A program made the position numbers and the translations under genes. A model generated the notes under the pieces. That model ran no database searches and was not told the origin of the DNA. It saw nothing but the letters and a program-made list of their open reading frames with translations. Positions 42,918 to 51,230 of a stretch of DNA of 64,000 nucleotides are shown piece by piece (within the stretch, counting starts at the first letter, position 1; each line of letters starts with the position of its first letter). Location: contig NZ_JAQZAK010000007.1 in the NCBI RefSeq assembly GCF_028737265.1, forward strand, positions 62,001 through 126,000, in the 5' to 3' direction. The DNA comes from Actinomycetospora callitridis. GTDB lineage: Bacteria; Actinomycetota; Actinomycetes; Mycobacteriales; Pseudonocardiaceae.

Positions 42918-45203
42918 GTGACCGAGGCGCGAGCGGTGACCGACGCCGCCGCGCCCGAGCCGATGCTCGCCGGGTCGCGGCTGCTCGCCACCAAGCTGTG
43001 CGCTCCGGTGCGGCGCGACCTGATCCACCGGCGACGGCTCGTCGAGCAGCTGTCCGGAGCGACCGAGCACGTCCTGACGGTGCTGAGCGCCGCGGCCGGG
43101 TGGGGCAAGACCTCGCTGGTGAGCGACTGGAGTCGATCCGCAGAGGGCCCGGGCACGGTGGGGTGGCTGTCGCTCGACCCGCAGGACGATGACCCACTGC
43201 GCTTCTGGACCTACGCCGTGGCGGCGTTGCGGGCGGTGGTCCCCGGTCTCGGGGAGCACGCGTTCCAGACCCTCGCCTCCGCCGGGCCCGCCCTCACCGA
43301 GGCGGTGCTGCCGCCGCTGATCAACGAGCTGGCGGCCGTGTCCCGGCCGGTCGTCCTCATCCTCGACGACTACCACGTGATCACCAATCCGGTCGTCCAC
43401 CGGTCCGTGGACTACCTGCTGCGCCGGGCTCCCCCGAACCTGCACCTCCTCGTCGCAGGCCGCACCGATCCTCCCCTGGCGACGGCGCGGCTGCGTGCGG
43501 CCGGCGACCTGCTCGAGCTCCGCGCCGCGCAGCTGGCGTTCACCGACAGCGAGGCCGCCCAGCTGCTCGACGGACTGGAGCTCGGCCTCGGCGACCAGGA
43601 CACGCACCGGCTCAGCGTCCGTACCGAGGGCTGGCCCGCCGGGCTCTACCTCGCGGGCCTCTCGATGCGGCACCACACCGATCCGCGCGCCTTCGTCGAG
43701 GCCTTCACCGGCAACGACCGCTACGTGCTCGACTACCTCGGCGCCGAAGTCCTCGCCGCTCACACCGACGACGAGCGGTGGTTCCTGGCCCGCACCTCGA
43801 TCCTCGCCCGCCTGAACGCCGAGCTGTGCGACGCGGTCACCGGTCGCGCCGACAGCGCCGCCCTGCTGGCGCGGATCGAACGCACCAACGGCTTCGTGGT
43901 GACACTCGACGACCACCAGCAGTGGTTCCGCTACCACCGACTACTCCAGGAAGTCCTCCGCCAGGAGCTCACACTCCGCGAACCCGAGCTGGTGCCCCGG
44001 CTGCACCACCGCGCCGCGACATGGTTCCGCGACGCCGGTGCCGTGCCCGAGGCCATTGAGCACTCCCTCGCCGCCGGCGACCTCGATCAGGCGGAGGAAC
44101 TGGTCCTCCGGCACTGGTCGCCCTACTTCAACGTCGGTCTGCTGGCGACCGTGGATCGGTGGCTCGAGGCGTTGCCGACCGAGCGGCTCGCGGCGAGCAC
44201 CAGCCTGTGCGTGGCGCGGGTCTGGATCCTGCTCGACCGGGGGCAGCTCGACGCCGCCGAGGAATGGGTCTCGCGAGCGGAACGGGCGACGGCCGACTCC
44301 GCCGACGCGCGTGACGCTGCCCTCGTCGGAGCGGTCCTCCGCTTCAAGAGCGGCGACGTGGCCGCCGGTCACGCGGCCGCACGGCGCGTCCTCGAGGTCG
44401 GGGCGGACGGATCGGGCTTCGCCGGTTCCGTCGCCCGCTGTGTGCTGGGCCTGACCTTCTTCTGGCAGGGCGATCTGGGCGCCGCGATCCGCGTCCTCAC
44501 CGAGGCCGTCAGGCTCGCCCGCATCTCCGGCGTCCAACTCGCGGTGGTCTACGCACTGGGCTATCTCGCTCTGGCGCACCTCCACGCCAACTCGCTCCCC
44601 GAAGCTCGACGTGTGGCGGACGCGGCGCTCGAACAGGCCCTCGAGCCGGCGGTCGCCGAACACTTCGTCACCGCGCTGGCGCACGCGGCGCACGCCGCGA
44701 CCCTCGCCGCCGCCGGCGAGCCCGGGGCTGCCGCACCGTCCGCCGCGCGGGCGGTCGAGCTGGCGGGCCGCGGCGCCGGTCGGGTCGAGCTCGGGTTCGT
44801 CCTGGCGACCCGGGCGCGCATCGAGATCGCCGGTGGACAGGACGCGACGGCGTCACTCGCCGCCGCCCGCGAGATCGTGCGCGCCTGCCGGGATCCCGGG
44901 TGGCTCCCGGAGTGGCTGGCCGGACTGCAGCGCTCCGCGCGGGTGGGCAGCTCCGGGCAGCAGACCCGCACCTCGGGCGACGCGTCGGCCGGACTGACCG
45001 ACAGGGAGGCCGAGATTCTCCGGCTGCTGGCGGGCACGCTGTCGCTGCGGGAGATCGGAGCGGCGCTGCACGTCTCGCTGAACACGGTCAAGACCCACGG
45101 TCGGGGCCTGTACCGCAAGCTGGGCGTCTCGTCCCGCGCCGAGGCCGTCCGGCGTGCCCGCGAGCTCGGACTGGTCTGTGACGCTCCCGCGGCGGGCGGG
45201 TGA
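42918..45203 (+). CDS. LuxR-family ATP-binding regulator (LAL/MalT-like)
   Basis: 761 residues. N-terminal STAND ATPase: LLATKLCAPVRRDLIHRRRL (the MalT-type start), Walker A SAAAGWGKTSLVSDWS, Walker B VVLILDDYHVI. Central TPR-like helical region (LAAGDLDQAEEL; LDRGQLDAAEEWVSRAERA). C-terminal LuxR helix-turn-helix: LTDREAEILRLLAGTLSLRE, IGAALHVSLNTVKTHGRGLY, RKLGVSSRAEAVRRARELG. Such proteins are ATP- and inducer-dependent activators of catabolic or secondary-metabolism genes. GTG 42918 without clear Shine-Dalgarno, possibly leaderless. The target is not evident; it is divergent from msrB. Confidence 0.93.
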   Translation: MTEARAVTDAAAPEPMLAGSRLLATKLCAPVRRDLIHRRRLVEQLSGATEHVLTVLSAAAGWGKTSLVSDWSRSAEGPGTVGWLSLDPQDDDPLRFWTYAVAALRAVVPGLGEHAFQTLASAGPALTEAVLPPLINELAAVSRPVVLILDDYHVITNPVVHRSVDYLLRRAPPNLHLLVAGRTDPPLATARLRAAGDLLELRAAQLAFTDSEAAQLLDGLELGLGDQDTHRLSVRTEGWPAGLYLAGLSMRHHTDPRAFVEAFTGNDRYVLDYLGAEVLAAHTDDERWFLARTSILARLNAELCDAVTGRADSAALLARIERTNGFVVTLDDHQQWFRYHRLLQEVLRQELTLREPELVPRLHHRAATWFRDAGAVPEAIEHSLAAGDLDQAEELVLRHWSPYFNVGLLATVDRWLEALPTERLAASTSLCVARVWILLDRGQLDAAEEWVSRAERATADSADARDAALVGAVLRFKSGDVAAGHAAARRVLEVGADGSGFAGSVARCVLGLTFFWQGDLGAAIRVLTEAVRLARISGVQLAVVYALGYLALAHLHANSLPEARRVADAALEQALEPAVAEHFVTALAHAAHAATLAAAGEPGAAAPSAARAVELAGRGAGRVELGFVLATRARIEIAGGQDATASLAAAREIVRACRDPGWLPEWLAGLQRSARVGSSGQQTRTSGDASAGLTDREAEILRLLAGTLSLREIGAALHVSLNTVKTHGRGLYRKLGVSSRAEAVRRARELGLVCDAPAAGG

Positions 45204-45287
45204 ATGCCGAGGCCGCTGTCCGTTTCACCCGGGTGACGGTGGCGCGGGAGGCTGACCCCGTCGCGCTCCCACAGCAGTCTCGTCGTC

Positions 45288-46178
45288 GTGTTCCCGGGAC
45301 CGACGAGCTTCGCGATCCTCCTACGGCGTCATCGGCTCGCGCGGTCGCTGACCCAGGAACAGCTGGCCGAGCGAGCCCATGTCACGGCGAAGGCGGTGGG
45401 TGCGCTGGAGCGCGGCGAGCGGCGGCGGCCCTATCCGCACACGGTGCGCTCGTTGGCCCGCGCGCTGGACCTGGGCGACGGCGAGCGCGCCGAGTTGGAG
45501 AAGGCGGTCCCGTTCCGTGTCGCCCCTCGCGGGGAGGTGATCCCGCCCCGGAGCGGACCGAACCAGGACCGCGACCTCCCGACTCCCATCGGCCCGGTCC
45601 CGGGGCGCGACGACGAGGTCGACCTGGTCAGCGACCTTCTGCGCGCCGGGGAGCGGCGGCTGATCACGCTCGTCGGGACCGGAGACGTCGGGAGGACCGC
45701 CCTCGCCCTCGTGGCCGCGGCCGCGACGCGGTCCGAGTTCCCCGGCGGGGTCGTGATGGTGGAGCTCGCCGGCGTCTCTCGGGGGGACGACGTCGTCCCG
45801 AAGATCCGGGCCGCGCTCGGCCTCCCCGGGGCAGCGTTCGACGGGACCCTTGCGGCGCCGGCGACGTACCTCTCGGGGCGCCGGACGCTCCTGGTGCTGG
45901 ACACCGTGGAACACGTCCTGTGCTGCGGCCCCGAGATCGCCGGTCTCGTCGTCTCCAGCCCGGACCTGGTGGTGGTGTGCACCAGCCGCGCACCGCTGAG
46001 CGTCCGGGTGGAGCACCAGGTGCAGGTCCGGGTCGTTCCACTGACGCCGGAGACCGCGATCGAGCTGTATCGGGACCGCGTCGCCGCTGCCGGGCGCGCC
46101 CTCGAGGAGGACGACCGGACGCAGCAGGCGGTGGCCGCCCTGTGCGCGAGGACGGACGGGCTGCCGCACGCCGTCTAG
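45288..46178 (+). CDS. XRE helix-turn-helix + STAND ATPase, C-terminally truncated
   Basis: 296 residues. N-terminal XRE domain: LLRRHRLARSLTQEQLAERA, HVTAKAVGALERGERRRPYP. It is followed by an ATPase like those of AfsR/LuxR-associated proteins, but with a degraded P-loop LVGTGDVGRTALAL (no Lys) and LLVLDTVEHVL where LVLDNCEH is usual. CTSRAPLSV and VVPLTPETAIELYRDR follow the family. The protein stops at CARTDGLPHAV, exactly where relatives continue (LDGLPLAIELAAAR) into several hundred residues of TPR. It is a natural truncation or decaying gene; ATP binding is doubtful. Confidence 0.75.
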   Translation: MFPGPTSFAILLRRHRLARSLTQEQLAERAHVTAKAVGALERGERRRPYPHTVRSLARALDLGDGERAELEKAVPFRVAPRGEVIPPRSGPNQDRDLPTPIGPVPGRDDEVDLVSDLLRAGERRLITLVGTGDVGRTALALVAAAATRSEFPGGVVMVELAGVSRGDDVVPKIRAALGLPGAAFDGTLAAPATYLSGRRTLLVLDTVEHVLCCGPEIAGLVVSSPDLVVVCTSRAPLSVRVEHQVQVRVVPLTPETAIELYRDRVAAAGRALEEDDRTQQAVAALCARTDGLPHAV

Positions 46179-46268
46179 AGCCCGCGTCCGCCACAACGCG
46201 GTAGGGGACGACGCCCGAGCGGGCAGGTCGCGGTGGACGCGACGGCCGCGGACGGGCGTCCCTCGAAC

Positions 46269-46288
46269 TGTGGGGGCCAGTGTGGGTG
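46269..46288 (+). promoter_or_regulatory. TGTGGGG-N6-TGTGGGT motif, copy 3
   Basis: TGTGGGGGCCAGTGTGGGTG, 67 bases upstream of the ATG of the sulfite-oxidase-like gene. Confidence 0.55.
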
Positions 46289-46354
46289 GGTCGGAGCCCC
46301 GCGAGCGATGAAGAGTTCTCTGTGCACCCGCCGTCCGGAGAGAGGGACAGCACG

Positions 46355-46963
46355 ATGGAGGTCCCCGCGACCCGCGGCTTCACCGGGCGTCGGCAACCGG
46401 CGGAGACGGAGGCCCGTGTTCCGCCCGGCCAACACGTCGTCGCCGACTTCCCCGTGCTGACCGCGGGCGCGACTCCCCGGGTCCTCCCCGAGACGTGGAC
46501 GCTGACGCTCTCGGGAGAGATCGACGAGCCCGTGACGTGGACCTGGGGGGAGTTCCTGGAGCTCCCGGACGAGGACGTCACCTGCGACATCCATTGCGTG
46601 ACGTCGTGGTCGAAGCTCGGCACCGGGTGGCGAGGCGTCGCGATCGACACCCTGCTCGAGGGCGTCGACACCGCGGCCGAGTACGTCCTCGCCCACTGCG
46701 ACGGGGGCTACACCACGAACCTCCCGCTCGAGGATCTCACCGACGGGCGATCGTGGATCGTCCACGAGTACGAGGGCTCTCCGCTGAGCACCGATCACGG
46801 CGGCCCTGCGCGGCTGCTCGTGCCGCACCTGTACTTCTGGAAGTCCGCGAAGTGGATCCGTGGCCTGCAGCTGATCGCCGAGGACCAGCCCGGCTTCTGG
46901 GAGTCCAACGGCTACCACGACTACGGCGACCCGTGGCTCGAGCAGCGCTACCAGGGCGATTGA
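46355..46963 (+). CDS. Sulfite-oxidase-like molybdopterin protein
   Basis: 202 residues, the molybdopterin-binding core of the sulfite oxidase/MsrP family: WTLTLSGEIDEPVTWTWGEF, LPDEDVTCDIHCVTSWSKLG (the HCVTxWS Cys that ligates Mo), AEYVLAHCDGGYTTNLPLED, GGPARLLVPHLYFWKSAKWI, WESNGYHDYGDPW. No Tat signal, so it would act in the cytosol, unlike MsrP. Function is probably oxidation or reduction of a small S- or N-oxide. ATG 46355 with GAGAGG nine to ten bases upstream. MFS transporter follows after two bases. Confidence 0.88.
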   Translation: MEVPATRGFTGRRQPAETEARVPPGQHVVADFPVLTAGATPRVLPETWTLTLSGEIDEPVTWTWGEFLELPDEDVTCDIHCVTSWSKLGTGWRGVAIDTLLEGVDTAAEYVLAHCDGGYTTNLPLEDLTDGRSWIVHEYEGSPLSTDHGGPARLLVPHLYFWKSAKWIRGLQLIAEDQPGFWESNGYHDYGDPWLEQRYQGD

Positions 46964-46965
46964 GG

Positions 46966-48456
46966 ATGACACGCCGGCCGCCGCGTGCCCGCGGCACCCA
47001 GACCTCCGTCGAGACCGGCGTCGCCGCGTCGAGCCCGAGGGGTCGCTGGATCGTCGCAGCGGCGGTCCTGGGTTCGGGGATCGCCTTCCTCGACGGGTCG
47101 GTGGTCAACGTCGCGCTGCCCGCGATCGGACGGGAGCTCGGCGGCGGGTTCTCGACCCTGCAGTGGATCCTCGACGGTTACCTCCTCACCCTCAGCGCCC
47201 TGCTGCTGCTCGGCGGCGCCCTGGGGGACCGGTACGGACGCCGCGCGGTCTTCTTGCTCGGGCTGGTCGTCTTCACCGTCGCGTCGGTCGGCTGTGGGCT
47301 CGCCCCGACCGGTCCGGTGCTGATCGCGGCGCGGCTTCTCCAGGGCCTCGGTGGCGCCCTGCTGATCCCCGGCAGCCTCGCGCTGCTCAACGCGGCCATC
47401 CGCCCGGAGGACCGGGGCCGAGCGATCGGGACCTGGGCCGGGTGGAGCGGCGTCGCGTCGGCGCTGGGCCCGTTCGTCGGGGGCTGGCTGGTCGACGCCG
47501 CGTCGTGGCGATGGATCTTCCTCATCAACGTGCCCCTGGCGGCGGTCGCCCTCTGGATCACGCGGCGCCACGTGCCCGAGACCCGCGATCCCACCGCAGG
47601 CCGTACCGACGTCCTCGGCGCCGCCACGATCACCGCCGGCCTCGCCGGCGTCATCGTCGTGCTGATCGAGGTGCCGGTCCGCGGTTGGTCCCCGCTGTTC
47701 GTGGCGTGCCTGGGGGTCGGGATCGCGGCACTGCTCGCGTTCCCGGTCGTCGAGCGGCGGGCCCCGCAACCCCTGATACCCCTCCAGCTCTTCCGCTCCG
47801 CGCGGTTCAGCGGCGCCAACATCGTGACGCTGCTGGTCTATGGCGCTCTGGGCGGCGTCTTCTTCCTGCTCGCGTTGCAGCTGCAGCAGTCCATGGGCTA
47901 CTCCGCGCTGAGCGCCGGGCTCGCCCTCCTGCCCTTCACGGTGATCATGCTCCTGCTCTCCGGCCCGATCGGGGCGCTCACCTCGCGCACCGGACCCCGC
48001 GCCGCTCTGATCGCCGGGCCGCTCGTGACCGGCCTCGGCGTCGGCCTGCTCGTGCTCGCCCGGCCGGGAGCGACCTATCTGACGGGCGTGCTGCCCGGCG
48101 TCGCGCTGTTCGGACTGGGCATGGCGGTGACGGTCGCCCCCCTGACCACGACGGTGCTGGCCGCGGTCGGCGAGGCGCAGGTCGGGGCCGCGTCAGGGGC
48201 GAACAACGCCGTCTCCCGGGTCGCCGGGCTCCTCGCGGTGGCGGTGCTGCCCCTGCTGACCGGCCTCGACACCGCGGGCTCCGGCCCGCTGGGACCCGGC
48301 TACGCCATGGCCATGCTCATCAGCGCCGCCCTGTGCGTGCTCGCCGCGGGCGTCGCCGCGATCACTGTGCGAGGCGCGGCGAGACCTGAATCCGCGCCCC
48401 TCCGGATCCATCCCGGACTCGAACAGGCTTGCGCCCCGCAGGCTGCGGCCACCTGA
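46966..48456 (+). CDS. MFS transporter, DHA2 (14-TM) drug/solute exporter type
   Basis: 496 residues, about 14 membrane helices. DHA2 motifs: GSGIAFLDGSVVNVALPAIG (motif D1), GGALGDRYGRRAVFLLGLVV (motif A), LLQGLGGALLIPGSLALLNA (motif B region), GWSGVASALGPFVGGWLVDA (motif C). It exports hydrophobic or cationic compounds by proton antiport; substrate unknown. The start follows the sulfite-oxidase-like stop by two bases (TGAGGATG), so they are cotranscribed. Confidence 0.93.
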   Translation: MTRRPPRARGTQTSVETGVAASSPRGRWIVAAAVLGSGIAFLDGSVVNVALPAIGRELGGGFSTLQWILDGYLLTLSALLLLGGALGDRYGRRAVFLLGLVVFTVASVGCGLAPTGPVLIAARLLQGLGGALLIPGSLALLNAAIRPEDRGRAIGTWAGWSGVASALGPFVGGWLVDAASWRWIFLINVPLAAVALWITRRHVPETRDPTAGRTDVLGAATITAGLAGVIVVLIEVPVRGWSPLFVACLGVGIAALLAFPVVERRAPQPLIPLQLFRSARFSGANIVTLLVYGALGGVFFLLALQLQQSMGYSALSAGLALLPFTVIMLLLSGPIGALTSRTGPRAALIAGPLVTGLGVGLLVLARPGATYLTGVLPGVALFGLGMAVTVAPLTTTVLAAVGEAQVGAASGANNAVSRVAGLLAVAVLPLLTGLDTAGSGPLGPGYAMAMLISAALCVLAAGVAAITVRGAARPESAPLRIHPGLEQACAPQAAAT

Positions 48457-48465
48457 GGAGGACAC

Positions 48466-48882
48466 ATGGGTGCGGACGACAACGACGGCGCGTTCGGCGT
48501 CGACATCGACTCGGGCCTGCTCCAGCCGACCGAGAGCCTCGAGGCCCGCGGCCTCGGCGACGCCCTGGACGAGGGCTACTCGCCGCCCGATCACCCGTGG
48601 GCGCTGAACCCGTCCTTCGGCCCCGAAGGCCTCGCCCGACGGCTCTCGCGCGAGGTCCCGGAGGTGATGATCGGCCCCGCCGAGACCGCCGGGTCCGCCG
48701 GGTCCGCCGGTGAGCTCTACGACGACGAGGTCGGGACACGACGCGCCGGACGCCTCGCCGAGTACGAGGGGTCCTTCGACGACTACCAGTACCTCTACGC
48801 CGTCGACGTCGGCGTCGACGGTGGCTCGGCGAGCGCCGAGGAGGCCGCGGTCCACCTCGTCCTCGACCCCGACGAGCAGTGA
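48466..48882 (+). CDS. DUF5709 family protein
   Basis: 138 residues, acidic. Pattern GLLQPTESLEARGLGDALDE, GYSPPDHPWALNP, EGLARRLSREVPE and RRAGRLAEYE is that of actinobacterial DUF5709 proteins, of unknown function and often found near stress genes. GAGGAGGACAC precedes the ATG, and it lies ten bases after the MFS gene, so it is in the same transcript. Confidence 0.85.
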   Translation: MGADDNDGAFGVDIDSGLLQPTESLEARGLGDALDEGYSPPDHPWALNPSFGPEGLARRLSREVPEVMIGPAETAGSAGSAGELYDDEVGTRRAGRLAEYEGSFDDYQYLYAVDVGVDGGSASAEEAAVHLVLDPDEQ

Positions 48883-49024
48883 CGACCGACCTCGACCGGG
48901 CGACGGCTCTGGTCACCGTGACGCGACCCGTCGTGGTCATCCCCTGCCTGGCGCGGGCGAAGGCGCCCGCCGCGGCGCCGTGCCTCGAGGACGGGCGCCG
49001 CCTCCCACCGATCTCGTCGACGTG

Positions 49025-50458
49025 ATGCGCCTCGTCGACACCGCGACCGGTGTCGCTCGACCACTGCGGCCGCTGAACGCCGGGCGCGTGACGATCTACG
49101 TGTGCGGGGCGACCGTGCACGGCCCGCCCCACCTGGGCCACCTGCGGTCCGCGATCACGTTCGACCTGCTCCGGCGGTGGTTGGAGCACCGAGGCCTCGA
49201 GGTCCTGCTCGTCCGGAACGTCACCGACATCGACGACACCATCCTGGCGAAGGCCGTCGAGGCGGGACGGCCGTGATGGGAGTGGGCCGCGACTCACGAG
49301 CGCGCGTTCACCGCCGCCTACGAGGCCGTCGGGTGCCGGCCCCCGTCGGCCGAACCACGGGCCACGGGTCACATCACCGAGGCCGTCGAGCTCGTCCGGC
49401 GCCTGGTCCACCGCGGGCATGCCTACGTCGGGCCGACCGGCGTCGGCGGCGGGCGTGACGTCTACTTCGCCGTGGCCTCCTGGCCCGAGTACGGCCGCCT
49501 CTCCGGAACGAGGACCGATCACGCGCTCTCGGACGTGGAGCTCGCGCGGGGGAAGCACGACCTACGCGACTTCGCCCTGTGGAAGGCGGCCAAGCCCGGC
49601 GAGCCGAGCTGGCCCAGCCCGTGGGGTCCGGGGCGACCGAGCTGGCACGTGGAGTGCTCGGCCATGTCGACCCGCTACCTCGGTCCGGCGTTCGACGTCC
49701 ATGGCGGCGGGCGGGACCTGGTCTTCCCCCACCACGAGAACGAGATGGCCCAGTCGCGGGCAGCCGGCGACGGCTTCGCCGCCTCGTGGATGCACCACGG
49801 GTGGGTCACGGTGCAGGGGGAGAAGATGTCGAAGTCGACGGGCAATGCCGTGACCGCCGCCGACGCGCTCGAGCGGGTCCGCCCGATCGAGCTGAGGGCC
49901 TACCTGCTCGCCGCGCACTACCGGTCCACGATCGACTACTCCGAGGCCGCGCTGGCCGACGCAGCGGCGGGGTACCGCCGGGTGGAAGCCATGCTCGGCC
50001 GCCTCGTCGCCCGGAGCGGGCCGATCGAGGTCGGCGACGTGCCGGGTTCCTTCGCGGCCGCCCTCGACGACGACCTGGCCACCCCGGCCGCGATGGGAGT
50101 GCTGCACACGGCGGTCCGCGACGGGAACACAGCGCTCGAACGCGGCGACCTGCGCGGCGCTCGGGAGATGGCCGGCGAAGTGCGGGCGATGGCCTCGGTG
50201 CTGGGCATCGATCCGCAGGACCGGACCTGGGCGGACCACGGCGAGACCGACGCCGCGGGGCGCGCTCTCGAGGGCCTGGTCGCGGAGCTGCTCGACGAGC
50301 GCAGCCGAGCGCGGACCGGCGGGGACTTCGCCCGCGCCGACCGAATCCGGGAGCGGCTCGGGCGGGTCGGCGTGGACGTCGAGGACACCTCCCACGGGCC
50401 CCGCTGGGCCGTGGCGGTCACACGATCCCGCCCCGCGACACCCGAGGACAACCCGTGA
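49025..50458 (+). pseudogene. cysS: Cysteinyl-tRNA synthetase paralogue with one in-frame TGA
   Basis: Both halves lie in the same frame and together make a 477-codon CysRS: IYVCGATVHGPPHLGHLRSA (zinc Cys and HIGH-like HLGH), NVTDIDDTILAKAVEAGRP, then TGA at 49274 (codon 84), then WEWAATHERAFTAAYEAVGC, WHVECSAM, LVFPHHENEMAQS and the KMSKS loop QGEKMSKSTGN. The family has a Trp (GRPWWEWAATHE) exactly at the TGA, so one base change TGG to TGA explains it. Everything else, including zinc ligands and anticodon-binding domain, looks functional. A housekeeping cysS is presumably elsewhere. If the TGA is real the product stops at 83 residues unless the second half restarts (ATG 49472) or readthrough occurs. 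Confidence 0.85.
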
Positions 50459-50507
50459 CCGAGCGGTGGTCCCGACGTGGAGTGACCCCTGCGACGAGCG
50501 CGCGTTC

Positions 50508-50969
50508 ATGAGCTCGCCCGACCCTCCACCGGCGCCGACGGACCCCGATCCCCATGAGGCCGCCGATGCCCACGGGGTGGTCTGCCCCCACTGCGGGCAC
50601 GAGCTGAGCATGTTCGCCGAGCCCATGGCCGATCGGGCCGAGACCGTCGCGTCGAAGGTGGCCGACGCTGTCGGCTCCTGGTGGTTCCTCCTCGTACTGA
50701 TCATGGTGGGTAGCGGGTGGATCGTCGTGAACCTCGTGGTCGAGCCGCTCCAACCCGACCCGTCCGCGATGCTCGGTTATCTCGGCACGGCCCTCACCGC
50801 GGTCACGGCCCTCTACGGTCCGCTCATCCTGCTCGCCCAGCGCCGTAGCGCAGCTCGCGACCGCGCCCGCGACCGCGAAGCGCTGCTCGTCGCCACCCGT
50901 ACCGAAGGTGATCTCCATGCGATCCTGGAGCGCCTCCGGACCGAAGTGGGGCCTCCGGACCGCTCGTGA
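50508..50969 (+). CDS. DUF1003 membrane protein with N-terminal zinc-ribbon-like motif
   Basis: 153 residues. N-terminus has CPHCGHELSMF, half a zinc ribbon. The DUF1003 core follows: WWFLLVLIMVGSGWIVVNLV (helix 1), LGYLGTALTAVTALYGPLIL (helix 2), LAQRRSAARDRARDREALLV and HAILERL, matching the family's QNRQAERDR...LKAELEI tail. Function unknown. ATG 50508 is chosen over the upstream GTG because the shorter form fits the family. Confidence 0.82.
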   Translation: MSSPDPPPAPTDPDPHEAADAHGVVCPHCGHELSMFAEPMADRAETVASKVADAVGSWWFLLVLIMVGSGWIVVNLVVEPLQPDPSAMLGYLGTALTAVTALYGPLILLAQRRSAARDRARDREALLVATRTEGDLHAILERLRTEVGPPDRS

Positions 50970-51177
50970 GCCACGGACAGGGCGCCGGCCGTCGACTGTG
51001 CGCATCCCCGCTGCTGGGGCACGCCCTCGAACAGGTTCAGCAGACCTCTCACCGCGGGTGTTCGAGGAGGAGTGGCGCCGGACGAGGCGCTGGCCCCGAC
51101 GACCTCGGGGAGATGGCCCGGACCGTCGAGTCCCGGGCTGTCCGCTCGTCAACCGGGCGGGGCGACGCGGACCACGA

Positions 51178-51197
51178 TGTGGGGGCGCCTGTGGGTG
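51178..51197 (+). promoter_or_regulatory. TGTGGGG-N6-TGTGGGT motif, copy 4
   Basis: TGTGGGGGCGCCTGTGGGTG, 34 bases upstream of GTG 51231, the proposed mshC start. Same spacing as copies 1-3. Confidence 0.55.
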
Positions 51198-51230
51198 TCC
51201 GCCGGCCACCTCGCTCGTCATGGTTGCCGT

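Noticed and set aside
49274..49276. Selenocysteine or recoded TGA in cysS
   Set aside because: The family residue is Trp, not Cys or Sec, and no convincing stem-loop directly after the TGA was seen; point mutation or error is simpler.
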